In this document: positions 12,098 through 23,763 of the stretch, in pieces
How positions within the stretch are numbered: the first letter of the stretch is position 1
Layout of the letters: each line of letters starts with the position of its first letter
DNA from: Corinectria fuckeliana
Taxonomy: Eukaryota > Ascomycota > Sordariomycetes > Hypocreales > Nectriaceae
NCBI GenBank assembly: GCA_019137255.1
Contig: WPDH01000187.1
Location: forward strand, 62,001-126,000
Direction of reading: 5' to 3'
Length of the DNA: 64,000 bases
The notes under the pieces: model-generated
The model's database searches: none
The model's input: only the letters and a program-made list of their open reading frames with translations
What the model was told of the DNA's origin: nothing
Translations under genes and position numbers: made by a program

Positions 12098-13054
12098 GAT
12101 GACCGCCGAGGAGGAGCAAGGTTTCTGCCCCCAAAACCCCCAGCTGCGTGGGGCGGTGCAGCGCAGTGGACGTTGTTATGTACCTCATGTCCGGAGTCCT
12201 TCGCACCTCCAGGGGTTTGAGCCTGCTCGGGCAGGGAACAACTCTGATGTTAACCCTGTCTGCAGATTAATGACGGCGTACGTAGTACGGAGAACGTATG
12301 CACATGTACAGTAACAGCGGCAGAAATGAGCAAATGAGCAGACACGCCAGTAATCAAGCTTGCTAAACGCATATCCAGCCGCCTCGCGCTCAGACATGAA
12401 ATAAAGCTGTCCATCTCACCTCACCGTCTCCATCTCGATTCTCCTCGTCATGCAGCATGCATTGGGCCACCTCCATTTCTCCATTTCTCCACTGACTGGG
12501 GCCCCGTCTGGACCTGCGCGATTGCCGCTGCAACCAGAATCACCAAGCGACCGAGCAACCAAACAACCAAACAACGCGGTAGGCCCGCCGACCGGGCCCT
12601 CTGTCCCCCACATTCCCTCCCGGGCTCCCACTGTCCAGATTGGTCTGCATCCATAGCCATGACGTACGCGTTCCAGCGAATGCAGATGTACGAAGTATGG
12701 TACTAGGTACTGAGTATAGTCTAGCTGCCTAACCGCCTTGTCCAGCCGTCGAGTTCGCCACAGCTCAGCTTACTACATACAGTATTTAGGTCTATCTAGG
12801 CCTAGGTTGTAGATAAGAACTGCCGCTTCGGGAAACACCCCACTCCTCCCCAAGCTTGGGATTCGCCCGTTCTTCCAGGGGGAAAGGTCACAAGGCGAGA
12901 TATTCCTGATGGTGGTGTTCATCCTTCAGATAACTTCATGCATCCTCTCCCACTATTTTGGTCAACAAGGTAGATACTACGTAGCCTATACGTAGTCTGG
13001 TAGGAGGACATCTAAAACAGCTAGATTAGGCATCTTAGATGGAGTCGTGCTAAC

Positions 13055-13205
13055 CGGGCTGTATACCACGTGTCTGTACTAGCTTTAAGAATCTTCATTT
13101 CTCTCATATTCCCTTCTATATCATGATCTCGCTATCGATGAAGAGACTTTAGGCTATTGGACTATCAGGGCACCAGGGTATTGCGGTTTCTAGAGCGTCA
13201 GGGCG
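13055..13205 (+). repeat. Dispersed repeat, copy A
   Basis: Head GGGCTGTATACCACGTGTCTG, then a CT-rich stretch with TATCATGATCTCG, then degenerate 9-mers of the type GGGCACCAG. The same order of segments recurs near 27.1 kb (inverted), 38.0 kb and 42.7 kb. A further inverted run of the 9-mer (CCCTAATATGCCCTAATGC) is at about 13530-13560. Confidence 0.6.
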
Positions 13206-15323
13206 ACACGTCTTGGACGCCATGGAAGGCCATACAGCCACTTGGAGTCATTATATAAGGCCTGTCAAGTGGGATCTCAAAGTTTCGGCCGTCTAGGCAT
13301 GGACAGTTATTGGCGTCTAAATCTGGTTACGGATTTTGTGGGATCCTAAGGATAGTTAAACCATATAGCTAGACCTTTTTCATGTAGTCTAGAGGATACT
13401 GGTCCATTTCTTAACGGGGCTAACATCTTCAGTTATCAAGTTTATAAATGTGCCAAGTTTTCTAACAGCATATTGTCATATTTTATTTCACATCTGAGTT
13501 TGTTCTATTGCCAAGATGCCTTAACAACTCAACGCCCTAATATGCCCTAATGCTTTAATGACCTAAAGTCCTAGTACCGTCCTTGATGTTGCTAATAATT
13601 CCAGCTCGCATCCTGCCCAAGGAACAGTGGAGAGGACTAGATCCTGTCCATGCCATCGGTGGTAGGAGGGGAGCTGTACCACTTGGCGTATTGTGGCACC
13701 TTCTCTTGGAAGGGGAGAAGTTACCCTGTCGCGTAGACGATTGTGCAGTTGGGACAGTAAGGGCCGTCACTTTGGTGATATGAAGCGCCGTAGTACATTC
13801 AGCGCGGCACCCAACACATTATATCCCCATGATGCACTTAAATACATCGGAAGGTTTGCACCAACTTCCACTTTATTGGTCGCGGTGTTGTTGTTCCATC
13901 TTAGCCAAGGGTCGTTTCCGTGTAGGGTGATCTAAGGTCATGAGGTTGTTGCTGCTGAGTTTAACCACCTGCGGACTGCTGGTACTGGCCGATAGTCGAG
14001 AGATCATCATCTTCGGCATCATTGCGCCTTCTGTTGGGTCTGATCGCTCTGCTGTCCAACAACCTATTCAAAGTGAGAGGTAACGTTACAGACGTTCTCG
14101 ACGACCCATGCGATGCTTAGTTTGTCCCATACAAGTGCGTCAGGTCGCCCATAATATTCCCAGCTCCTTGCACAGGGTATACATATCAAAGAATCGCGGG
14201 CCTCGTCAAGATAATGCCGATGATGGTCCCTGTCTTATCACCATGAAAGAAGCGGTAGCGCTACCACACTACCTATACTGAAGATATCATCAATATCGAC
14301 ACATGCCTTGCTGGTCTAGCTTAGAGCACAGATAATGACGTTCAGCATCATCTCGCTACCCGAGCACCTTAGGAAGCGACGACAACTACTACAACGAGCC
14401 ACGATCCAGAAAGGGAAGCGGAGAAGAAGCTGACGGTGAAAAAGAAGAAGAGTGCATAAAACACTTCGCAGTAGGCAACGTAGGTTGAATAGTCTATGAT
14501 AGCAGCTCTGTTGGAGGCGGAGAGTCTCGCCTCGACTGCCGCGATGCGGGGTAGAACCCTCGGCTGCAAGGCGCTAAAGGTTGTGACCCCATCGGCGTGT
14601 GCGCTTGATGCAAGTATAGCCGCGAGACCTTTCTGATATCTGGAATCCCGGACGGGGACCATTACGCTGACATATCCTGGAGCCGACGAGGTCGGTGAGG
14701 TGGAGAGGAGTTGGCTGATATAGGCTGGAATTTCTCTGGCGTATCATTGAGTGCCCGAATTTGATGTAAGTGAGAGGCCTTGCCTGCGATATTCCCATAC
14801 AATAAGTGGACTGAGAGACAGACACGACGAGGTGAGCAGTCACCAATCGTTATGCCATGTATCTTCAACGTATTGGGCATTTCAAACAGTGAGCTTCCAC
14901 TATCGATAATGCCTCGCGCACTATCACCCCGACGGTGTTTCAATAAGAGTCCGTTCACTACTGAATAAATATCCTACAAACAGCTTTTCATGTGAACATG
15001 GCCAATTTCGTCCCATCATCAGACTGCCTCTAAGCTGACCCTTGTTGGTGATACATTTCATACCCTTGTTTTGGTAGTAGAAGGCAGATGCTTGATCCCC
15101 AGACCCATGAACAACTATACGTTAAGTTGATCAATCATTAGCCCAATCGCAGTCCCTAGTTTGCGGCACTAAAAGCACACATCGCCAGAGAGGAAGTAGA
15201 AGCCAAGTAACATTTCCCCAACACCTAAACCGTGCCCATCCAGTCATAGCATCATAAGCTCACGACAAAAAAAAACAAAGAGAAATGTTGACATCCCCGA
15301 ACCCAAGACAGCTCAGCCACGAC

Positions 15324-17147
15324 TCAAGGCCCTGTAGCATATAAAGAACCCTGATTTAGAGTCGGGTTCACCACATAACCCTGGTTCCTAGGCCATGAAG
15401 CCTGTGATCTAATCCGTTGCGGGCTGGATGGGCCTGGGTTGTATATGCCATCGCCCTCTGCCTCACTGCTGGCTGTCGTGCGGCTTGTCTGAGAGTAGCC
15501 ACCGCTGCTATTGTTGCGGCTGTGTTGGAATGTCCGTGGGGTTCCGTATCCATGACTGGCTCGTTGGTTTGGCCTTCCGACTATGGCCTCTCCAGCGGCT
15601 GAGATATGCATCCGTCCCAGCGAGTAATCGAGATCGTGAGAGTACTGATGCACACAGTGCGGCTCTGAAGTGCCACAAACCTCGGTCAGGACCTGGTAAA
15701 TGCGTTGCTGCACCTCGATGGCTGCTGGCCGGTCGTAAGGGTTGGCTGAGAGCATAACCGCAACCACATGTAATATTGGGGTCACGCCTCGAAAGACGTT
15801 GGCGCCGTCCTTGTCCGACACTTTTCTCGACGCTTCCTTGGCCAAGTTGGACATCCAAGCTTCAACCTGCCCTAGGTTCTTGTGGAACGAGGTATCTAAG
15901 ACGGCGCCGCCTCGCCCTGCTGTCTTGTGTTTAGCGGATCGGAAGGCGGCGAATTTGCTCGTTGACCGTTTTACCAAAAAGCCCAGGAGCTCCAGAATAA
16001 TGCACCCAAGCGAGAAAACATCAGCCTGCTGTGGGCTAAGCTGAGGGTTTGGCGCAAGGATCATGCCGTTGGGGGAATTGGCAAGGTCATGGCTTCGCAT
16101 GATGCTAAAACCGCCATCATCTGGGGATGTAGAGGGAGATCCCAGGTTCATGAACCTGCCAGGAGGACTCGAGGGTCCCGTAGGGCGGTACCATTGCTCA
16201 GGGGCTGAGTAGTCGTAGCGTTCACGATCGAAAGATGCCTTGTCGGTGTGATGGAGCATGCCGTCGGGTGTCAATCGTGTCGAGTCGGCGAAGAAGATGT
16301 GATTTTGGTTGGTGAAGAGGATCGTGGAGGGTTTGATACAGGAGTGGGAGCGGTTCTTGCTGTGGAGGTAGCATAGGGTGTCGACGAGGCACAATATCCA
16401 ATTCATGACAAGTTCCCTCCTGTCCTTTTTGGCTAGGTTTTTAAATGAAGACGGCGTCGTCGCAAGGAATGACTTGAGGGTGAAGTCGTTTGGTGGAGTG
16501 AAGAGAACATAACCGCATCCATTCTGGGTATATGAAGCCCAGTATGAAACCATGTGCTCGTTCTGCAGACCCTTGATGCTTTGGATGGCCTCCAGAAAGT
16601 CGGCGTCGGGTATGGCTCCAGATCCAGTGCCGAGGGGATATTTCCGGCGGCAGAAGATGGAGTTTTCAACATTTGGAAGCCTGACCTTTTCGACCGCGTT
16701 TGACTTGTGGGCCGTCAAGGGAGGGCGCTCGATAACATCGAGGGGCACGACCTCATTCTCCGTGTAGACATGGTGACTACCGCGCTGGAGGGGCTTTAGG
16801 AGGTAGTGAAATTGGCGTTGGTAGAACTTGCGGTCCAGTCGATCATCGCGGGAGGGTGCTAGCTGCAGTCGATCGACATCCTCTAGGGCAATCGGGAGCT
16901 CGGCGTCGTCCCAGCCGTCGTCGATGACTCCAAAGATTTGGTCTGGGACGCCGAGGTCGACGAGAATGAGGAAGAGGCGCGGGGCATCTTGGTGGATGCT
17001 GTCCCAGTATGTACGCTCCGTCAAGTCCTCGCCGCCAAAAGCCACAGGTCGGTCCAGTTGCTCAATCTCATCGGCGAGGAGCTGTTTGAGGACGAAAGGC
17101 CGGGTGACTGTGGCTTCGATACGGGAGTCAACCCACCACTGACCCAT
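15324..17147 (-). CDS. Protein kinase-fold pseudokinase
   Basis: Single exon, 607 residues from the ATG at 17147; the frame stays open further upstream but without an ATG. An N-terminal ~150 residues of unknown fold precede a kinase-like domain (about 150-500). The catalytic loop reads HSCIKPST (residues 268-275) where active kinases have HRDLKPxN, so the catalytic Asp is missing while Lys is kept. The metal-binding DFG is replaced by ADS (287-289). The APE motif (SAPEQW) and the DVFSLGCIILEL helix are intact, so the fold is probably preserved. A Lys in CRRKYPL near 169 may be the beta-3 Lys. The tail is Ser/Gly/Asn-rich. I infer a catalytically dead scaffold or sensor, of a type seen in filamentous ascomycetes; partners are unknown. 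Confidence 0.82.
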   Translation of the reverse strand: MGQWWVDSRIEATVTRPFVLKQLLADEIEQLDRPVAFGGEDLTERTYWDSIHQDAPRLFLILVDLGVPDQIFGVIDDGWDDAELPIALEDVDRLQLAPSRDDRLDRKFYQRQFHYLLKPLQRGSHHVYTENEVVPLDVIERPPLTAHKSNAVEKVRLPNVENSIFCRRKYPLGTGSGAIPDADFLEAIQSIKGLQNEHMVSYWASYTQNGCGYVLFTPPNDFTLKSFLATTPSSFKNLAKKDRRELVMNWILCLVDTLCYLHSKNRSHSCIKPSTILFTNQNHIFFADSTRLTPDGMLHHTDKASFDRERYDYSAPEQWYRPTGPSSPPGRFMNLGSPSTSPDDGGFSIMRSHDLANSPNGMILAPNPQLSPQQADVFSLGCIILELLGFLVKRSTSKFAAFRSAKHKTAGRGGAVLDTSFHKNLGQVEAWMSNLAKEASRKVSDKDGANVFRGVTPILHVVAVMLSANPYDRPAAIEVQQRIYQVLTEVCGTSEPHCVHQYSHDLDYSLGRMHISAAGEAIVGRPNQRASHGYGTPRTFQHSRNNSSGGYSQTSRTTASSEAEGDGIYNPGPSSPQRIRSQASWPRNQGYVVNPTLNQGSLYATGP

Positions 17148-20100
17148 TGTTGGTGTGGTTTCTCCTCCGTAATAACCCCTTTGCCGTGGAAGTTGCGTAA
17201 ACACTTATGACTGCATCTGCGTTTGCCGACGAAGCCAGGAATGGTGTGGCAAGGCTGGGATGTGGACGGGTGACGATGAGATGGTCTGTTCGAGCCAATC
17301 ACGCCAGTGCAGCGGAGACTGGAAATAAGTAGGAATAGAGAAGGAGGAGGATGTGAGGAAGAGGGCCTGGTGAGGTGGGACGGCGGAGCAGACGTGATGC
17401 AATATGTAGTTGGAGGCGCGGATCGAGGGAGGAGGGAGGAGGAAGATGGGAGTTGGGGAGGCTTTCATAGGGTTCATGGGTGCTACTGGAAGCGGCAACC
17501 GAATGAGAAAGATGTTGAAGCTACCGGGATTTGGGACCCTCGGGGGGTGGCCGCTGGGGCCTCATAGCATGGCAGCATGGCTTGCTACTTGCCAGACTTG
17601 CTGGGCTTGGCCTGGCCGGGATCCGTCAGGATGAAGACGAGGGACTGGAGACTTGGAGGCGGGATGGAGACGGACGGGCTGAAGTGGGTGGAGGAGGAGG
17701 AGTGGATGGAGACGGTTGGACTACGTCGAAGCTAGCAGTTGGAGCACCTCCAAGAGGAGCGGCTTATCGGGGGGGGGGGGGGGGGGGGGGGGGNNGGGGG
17801 GGGGGGGGCGGGCGACAACCGCCTTAGGGTGTCGTTCAGGGCGTGCGGCGTGCCAGAGAGCCTGCTGGGGTGACCCGGAACGCCTGGGATGCCCGCGTGG
17901 CGGCGTGGTTAGCGGCGGCATGATTGGTGGGTAGCCGAGTTGACGGGCGCTGATAAGGAACTCGGCGGCGACCGAGTCGAGGACGGGGTTGGATGGAGGG
18001 GGGGGGGATCGGTCACTCGCTTCATCAGTTTTGACAGGAGAGAGATTTATTCCTCGATGCTTTCGATGGGTCCCTTGCTGTGATTTCCTCACTTCTGGGG
18101 ACAGTGCAATGCGGCACACCCATGCTCGGGTGCTTCCTGTACGTACGAAGTAGTAGTAGGCACGAATAGACCCATATTAACCTCGCAGAATTGTCCCCCG
18201 AGTCTACGTACTTCTCCTATTAGATGCCGATGTTGCCGTAAGCTCGTTACTGCAGATTCCTATTCACGGAATACGTCGTCTTTGCCATTGTTGAAAGCAT
18301 TCCATTCTATGCTGCAGGCAAGCTGGGCTGTCTACCAGCCAGTACAGTACTATGTAGTACTACTAGGTAAGTACGTAGGTACACGCCTGTCATGTTAGTG
18401 GGGGGAAAGCATCCAGGTGAACTCAGTTCAACAGGGAAGACATGAAAACCGACAGACATGGAACTCTCAAAGTACGGAGTGACATGGTTCTACCCCGGAC
18501 GCTGCTGTCACAAACAAACCGGACAAGACCCTGCGGTACCCCAAAGTGGTATCCCCGTCAATGTCGAGGGATGCGAGGTGCAGCTCTGCGGGCGTCGACG
18601 AAGCTCTGAGAGCGCCCTGAGAAAACGATCAATCGAGTCAACAAAGCTTCCATGTCTCGGCCCTGCCGCCACCCGCATCGTCCTGGTCACAACACCCTCC
18701 CGTCAACGGGCGCACTGCAATGCCAGAAACCCCGAATCCTGAGATTCCGTCCAGTTGTCTGCCCTTCATCTCACCACCCGCACCCGTCGTTGTTCGCCCA
18801 GATGACCCATGTCTCGAGGCTAATCGTTCTAGGGCACCTCGCGTCCTCTTCCCCGCCCACCCCAACACCTGGGTTACCGGCTACCCTACCGCCCCTCCAC
18901 ACACTCCGCGCCGCACGTCTCTTCGTCCAAGGGTCGGCACATATGTATCTAATCAACTTATCAGGAGGTTACCTTCGCATGTACCTACGGCTAGGTACAC
19001 GAGGCACCCTGAATATCTACGTATGTACATCACTGTAGGTACTGAACGTATCTCCCCGTGTGGGGAATCGAGAGAACCGAGGGTCTGGTTGTATCTCGTC
19101 CAGGGACTCTCCAGCGCGAACCACATTCAATGGGGCTCTGCAGCAATGATCCGCACCCAACTGTCCATCCTGGAGATTATCACATCAGAACCCTGGTTCG
19201 TTCTCTCATCTCATCTGTCGCGTCGTCTTTCCTCGCTGCCTCCGGTGTCGGGCACTTCAACCTTTTTTTCCGGGCTCCCCCTCGTGTCGTGGAGCCCCTC
19301 CAGCGGCCGTCCCAGCATCCAGAGCGCCCGCAACGCTGCAAGCACCGAAGCACATGCCGTCGTTTGCCCTCTTCCGTCCAACTCATTGCCCGACAGCCAG
19401 ACAACCTGACTTTGTCGAGTCGCCCGCAGTGACAGACCTGTCGTGAATGACGCAAGGGAGAGGGGGGGATGCGGAACAGCGCCGCCACTAAACTGCGCTG
19501 CTTGGTTGCGTTGCGTGACCCCACGCCCTTTACCACCACCACATCTGCAATGTTTTGACTGAGATAGTTAGAGTGGCGGGGGATCTGACCGAACCATGAA
19601 TCGACGCCTCAGCCGTTGGTAATTGGAGTCGGCGTCTCTGATGCACATGCATAGAAGTACTCCGTACCATTGGGCGAGTTCCGAAGCGAGCCAACTCGAC
19701 CCAACCTCGGAGTCATAATAACATCTCTGCTCGGCTTGCTATCGAAACACCAACGCCCGTCAGTACGGCCCCCTTCTAGAACAACTTGCCCCAGCATCCC
19801 ATCCGTACCCCGGCTTATTCAAAGCTTGCTGTAATATCGGACAATTTAGCGACTAGTGATTCTAACCTACCACACTCCATTCCGGCGACGAACTCTGCTT
19901 CTGGATCTGACAGCCGCTCTACGAGGCTCTACGGGAGCGGGGTCACGACAATCTCTGGATTGACTAAGTGTAGATCCATTCGTGGTGGTGAAGACTGGCG
20001 GATGGGAAGCCTGTGACCTTAAGACGCCATAATTGGCCGATCCACTGCTCTGGGTTTGTTGATTGTACTCTCGCTGATGCATACACAGAGCCATTGTTGA

Positions 20101-20413
20101 CATTGGGTTACGTGGGGGTTTCCCACAGGTACTAGGAAACGTTGGATGAGAACTCCGCGGCGAAATTTCCAACTATAAAATCTCCCCTCGACTTTGGCTA
20201 AGAGAATAAACGCTGGGATGTAACAGCTCAGGCGCGATAGTCGTAACCATGTAACGTAACAGTTTCGACTGTTGACTAAATCCTCAGTTCGCTATGCTAT
20301 GGTTCCATCGTATCACCATCAAACATTAACATTCAGATGCCCGTGTTCTACATCGCTTCCAGTCGTATTCGTAAGTATGTCAGCCGTCCGACCACAATGG
20401 CGCCAGCGCCAAT
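17148..20413. other. Gene-free stretch
   Basis: Includes the promoter of the pseudokinase gene, a G homopolymer with two unknown bases, and several TACGTA/TAGGTA-rich tracts (18340-18385, 18990-19040). Open frames up to 229 codons at 18.7-19.4 kb are Pro/Ser/Arg-rich, overlap in all frames and have no domain. No gene is supported. Confidence 0.5.
17769..17808. other. Poly-G tract with N bases (assembly gap)
   Basis: About 40 bases of G interrupted by two N at 17794-17795. Length across this homopolymer is uncertain. On the other strand it is poly-C. Confidence 0.95.
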
Positions 20414-21557
20414 CTAATCCGAAACCTCTTGCTCGGTCCCTCGACTCTCCCTTCCGACAAATGTCTTCATCCCCTTGTCCACCCCCGCAAGCGCGCGCAC
20501 CATGACCTGGACGCTCACCGGGAGCACGTTGATCCAGTCGATCCAGCGTGCATACAGCGGCATGGCAACAGTCGCGCCCCTCCCGCTGTCAATGGCGGCC
20601 ACGATCTCCTTGGTCACATCGACGGGCTCCACCACGGGCGCGATGAAGCTGTTGGGCGTCTGCACCCCGTAGAACAGGGGCGTGCTCAACTGGCCTGGGG
20701 TGACAAGCACCGTCCGGATCTCCGGGTGGCTTTGGCGCAGCTCCGCCGTCAGCGAGCGGTGCAGGGCCGTGATACCGGCCTTGGCCGCCGCGTAGTCGGT
20801 TAGCTGCGCCGCGCCGACGGTACCGATGACGGACGACATGTTGACGATGGTGCCGCCGTTGCCGCCGCGGATGATGGCGGGAAGGAACGCCTTGAGGCAG
20901 TAGAAGGGGCCTAGGAGGTTGGTGGTGAGGCTGCGGTCGATCTCATCCAGCGAAATGTCCAACAGCGACTTGCCGATAACGATGGCGGCGTTGTTGATGA
21001 GGACAGTTGGTGTACCCAGCTGATAGGGACAAGTTAGCAAGCATACTCTTGGTCTCAAACCAGGACGGGGAAGCACACACCTCCTTTTCAATCTCAGACG
21101 CGACCTTGGCGACCTGCGCCTTGTCACCAACATCACACCTGTAGAAGGTTACGCCCCTAGCCTCGGTGTTCTCCATCTCGCTCACGTCCAGCACTGCCAC
21201 GGAGGCGCCGCGCATACCATACACCTCGGCGATGAGCAGGCCCAAGCCACTCGCTCCGCCGGTGATGACGATGACCTCCTCGGCGAGGTCGACATCGCGG
21301 GGCACGCCGTGGGCGATGCGCTGGTTGATGATGCCGGCCATCCAGCACAGCGTAATGAGGGTGGCCCAGGCAATGGCGATGACCATCGGGGGCGCCTCCC
21401 ACTTGACCGTCTGGGCCCGGAAGCACAGCGGGATGATCCAAGCGACGAAGGGGTGCAGCAGCGTGGTGTTGAGGACCTTCATGAAGAGATCGACGGACAG
21501 CGGTGCGAACCAGGAGTCGCGCTGCGGCGGGCGCGGGTATCGCGTGGTACCAGGCAT
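20414..21557 (-). CDS. Membrane-anchored short-chain dehydrogenase/reductase
   Basis: Two exons: 21557-21081 and about 21019-20414, giving 360 residues; the ~61-nt intron has GTGTGT..CAG ends in phase 0. An N-terminal hydrophobic segment (residues about 55-77, MVIAIAWATLITLCWMAGII) should anchor it in the ER or lipid-droplet membrane. The Rossmann core is classical SDR: TGGASGLG cofactor loop (99-106), NNAA (168-171), MSS with the catalytic Ser near 221, and YAAAK (Tyr235, Lys239). The C-terminal third includes the PGQLSTPLF loop and a second hydrophobic patch. The layout resembles the retinol/17-beta-hydroxysteroid dehydrogenase 11-like group, which oxidises lipids or steroids with NAD(P); the actual substrate is unknown. 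The gene lies alone, without cluster partners. Confidence 0.88.
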
Positions 21558-22236
21558 GGTGAGTGAGTCTGGATGAGTGAGCGGGCGAAGCTAAGCGCCT
21601 GGTGGTGAGAGGGCGGGCAACGATGGGCAGCGCACTGGCGCAAGACACTGAATATGTACGGAAGTCGTTATCTTGGGTGTAGAATGAGAAGGGGAAAAAG
21701 AGGGAAGATGCCAGAGTAGGCTCTGGTGGCCGGAGGCGGGAGGAAGGCGAGGTGAAACGAGGTTGGAGTTGGCTGCGTAGCATATGGAAGTGAAACTACA
21801 GACCATGTTGTCACGTCTCTAAGCGCTGAGCTCCGAGCCCCCCCTGTCCCTTTTCGGACCATCAGTGGCGGGACCTGCGTCAGCCAGAGCCAGAGCCGCC
21901 TTTTAGTTTCGACGTCGCATTTTACGGACTGGCAAGTGAGATCTAAGTCAACCACGCTGCAAGGGTTTACCTATGTGATTGGTATTGCCAAGGTTTGAAT
22001 TCCTAGATCGTGCGTAAGAAATTCAAGGGGCAATGCGCTTTTCACTCCCATGGTAAAGACTCTTTCACGCAGCACAGGCTTGACTTACGACAATGAGAGC
22101 GGAATGTATGATAATCTAGTTGGAGTTTTTTCATTAATATGCGTCTAATAGTACAACCGATAATACATCTATATGGTACATGCCATTATGGCTAATGCTA
22201 ATATGGACAGACGGAGATATCCTAGTGATATACTCA
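21558..22236. other. Intergenic
   Basis: Promoter side of the dehydrogenase gene and 3' side of the Rrg9-like gene. The part near 22.1-22.2 kb is AT-rich. No gene. Confidence 0.5.
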
Positions 22237-23763
22237 TCATGGTCGGGGAGTCCGTCGTGGAGCAGGCCGCCCATCAGGCCGTCCAGCAGGTCTCCGGGAA
22301 GTAGGCCTGTTCATGTTGGCTCGGATCTCCCGGTCGTCTTCCTCCTCTAGGTAACGGTTGCGCCTTATGGCCCCCTGCCGCTTTTCGTGATAGCTCGGGT
22401 CGCGGCTGATGCCCTCCAGGCGCCACTTGCGCGGCGGCTTCATGCCGAGCGCAGCCTGATGATCCCAGACCTTCATGCCACGGCGGAACCATCGTTCCTG
22501 ACGTTCCTTGTCCTCGTCGGTCGAGGGCGTCCAGGAGCTTTTCAGGATGCGGCGGATGTTCTCGGGCGACACTTCGAACCTGCTGGCCAGGGTCGAGGTG
22601 GTGTAGGTGTTGGGGAATTGTGCGTTTAGGGCGCGGATGCCGGCCAGAGCATCGGGAGAGAGACGCTTGCGAGGTTTCCAGCCGTCAGGGAATTTTTCCT
22701 TCAGGGCTTCCTTTTGAGTCCTCCAGGCGGGGATATCTGGATTTGGCTCCGCGGGCGAGGGGCCAACGATGGGCTCAGATGACGATGGGATACGGCTGAA
22801 GTCTTTGGGCGGTCCAGAACTGTCCCGATCATCTGTTCGCTTCTTCCATGGTTTGCCGTAGGTCTTGTTGTCCGCATACGTGTTCGACCTCCAAGGCTTG
22901 TCGTTGAACTTTCCTTCGCCTCCAACCCTTTTTTCGCTTGGGAATTTGCTCTCGCCTCCAAATCTGTTCTCGCCTCTGAACTTGTTCTCGGTCCGGAAGC
23001 GTCCATCGCTTTTGAACTTATTGTCGCTTTTGTACGTGATCTCTCTCTTAAATTTGCTGTTGCGTTTGAAGTTTCCATCGCTCCTGAACTTGTCGTTTCT
23101 ACTGAATCTGTCGTTGCCCTTGACCATGCCACTGTCCTTCAACTCGTCATTGCCCTGATACTTGGCTCTCGGAGACTGTAGTGATATCGTGTTCGACTCT
23201 TCAAGCCACTCAATCACTGAGTTGGCATTGGCTGTCGTGTTTGTCTTGAGTCTTTCACTGGGCTCAACGGGTTCAGCAGACGTCACTGACTCTGCGATCG
23301 TAACTGGCTTTGCAGCTGTCACTGGCTCTGCAATTGTTGTTGACTCTGTAGCCTTTGACTCTGTGGTTGCGACTGGGTGAGTAGTCTTCAAGCTTGCTGT
23401 AGCCTCTGCAACTTGCGCTGACTCTCTAGTCCCCAAGGGCTCTGTAGCTTCGATGCGGTTCGCGCTGACCGAGGACGTTTCGTCAGTCGAGGGAAGAATT
23501 CGTTCAGGCTCTATGGAAGCTGCAGGCTCGGCGGTACCCGGAGGTGATGGGGCAACGTTGGCATTTGCATCTTGGTTCAAGTGTTGCGAGGCATAGAGAG
23601 ATCGGGACTGTCGCGAGACCACGAGCTGGTTGCGGTAGAGCACCGAAGGCGTGCGAGGTGCGGAAAGACGAAGAAAGGGGGAGGAAGAAGGCTCAATCTT
23701 GTGGACTTGAAAAAGCCCTTGTATGAAGATGCGCAAGGGCGTAACACGGCATACGCAGCCCAT
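22237..23763 (-). CDS. RRG9: Rrg9/neugrin-like mitochondrial protein
   Basis: Single exon; I start at the ATG at 23763 (508 residues), which gives a basic, Arg/Ser-rich N-terminus suited to mitochondrial import. The open frame extends 99 nt further up with another ATG at its head. Residues about 347-425 carry the conserved core: AWRTQKEALKEKFPDGWKPR, then LSPDALAGIRALNAQFP..YTT..LA..FEVSPENIRRILKS.W, matching the Rrg9/neugrin family. Yeast Rrg9 is needed for respiratory growth and mitochondrial genome maintenance; metazoan neugrin acts on mitoribosomal rRNA. Between presequence and core lie a Thr/Ala/Glu-rich linker and about twelve hexapeptide repeats (residues 207-292) with an aromatic every sixth position. 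The C-terminus is Arg/Pro-rich. The length is well above the yeast protein because of the linker and repeats. Confidence 0.84.
   Translation of the reverse strand: MGCVCRVTPLRIFIQGLFQVHKIEPSSSPFLRLSAPRTPSVLYRNQLVVSRQSRSLYASQHLNQDANANVAPSPPGTAEPAASIEPERILPSTDETSSVSANRIEATEPLGTRESAQVAEATASLKTTHPVATTESKATESTTIAEPVTAAKPVTIAESVTSAEPVEPSERLKTNTTANANSVIEWLEESNTISLQSPRAKYQGNDELKDSGMVKGNDRFSRNDKFRSDGNFKRNSKFKREITYKSDNKFKSDGRFRTENKFRGENRFGGESKFPSEKRVGGEGKFNDKPWRSNTYADNKTYGKPWKKRTDDRDSSGPPKDFSRIPSSSEPIVGPSPAEPNPDIPAWRTQKEALKEKFPDGWKPRKRLSPDALAGIRALNAQFPNTYTTSTLASRFEVSPENIRRILKSSWTPSTDEDKERQERWFRRGMKVWDHQAALGMKPPRKWRLEGISRDPSYHEKRQGAIRRNRYLEEEDDREIRANMNRPTSRRPAGRPDGRPAPRRTPRP
22905..23110 (-). repeat. 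18-bp/hexapeptide repeat array in the Rrg9-like gene
   Basis: About twelve units of a hexapeptide of the form K/R-F-K/R-x-D/E-N/G. The aromatic recurs at exactly six-residue steps (one Tyr and one Val substitution). DNA units are diverged, so this is an old expansion under coding constraint. Confidence 0.8.

Larger units (their letters stand above)
10914..15323. other. Gene-poor stretch with repeats
   Basis: The first ~600 bp are the purine/pyrimidine-biased upstream region of the secreted-protein gene. From about 12.7 to 14.4 kb the sequence is AT-richer, with no long open frame and at least one copy of a dispersed repeat (13055-13205). Two minus-strand open frames at 14369-14968 lack any motif or reliable start. 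No gene is supported. Confidence 0.5.

Noticed and set aside
14369..14968. Two overlapping minus-strand frames that read somewhat like protein
   Set aside because: The heads lack ATG starts, the frames do not join by a clear intron, and the Phe/Val-rich end looks like translated microsatellite. Possibly a relic, not supported.
18720..19409. 229-codon plus-strand frame
   Set aside because: Pro/Ser/Arg-rich, overlapped by other frames, crosses TACGTA tracts and has no domain.
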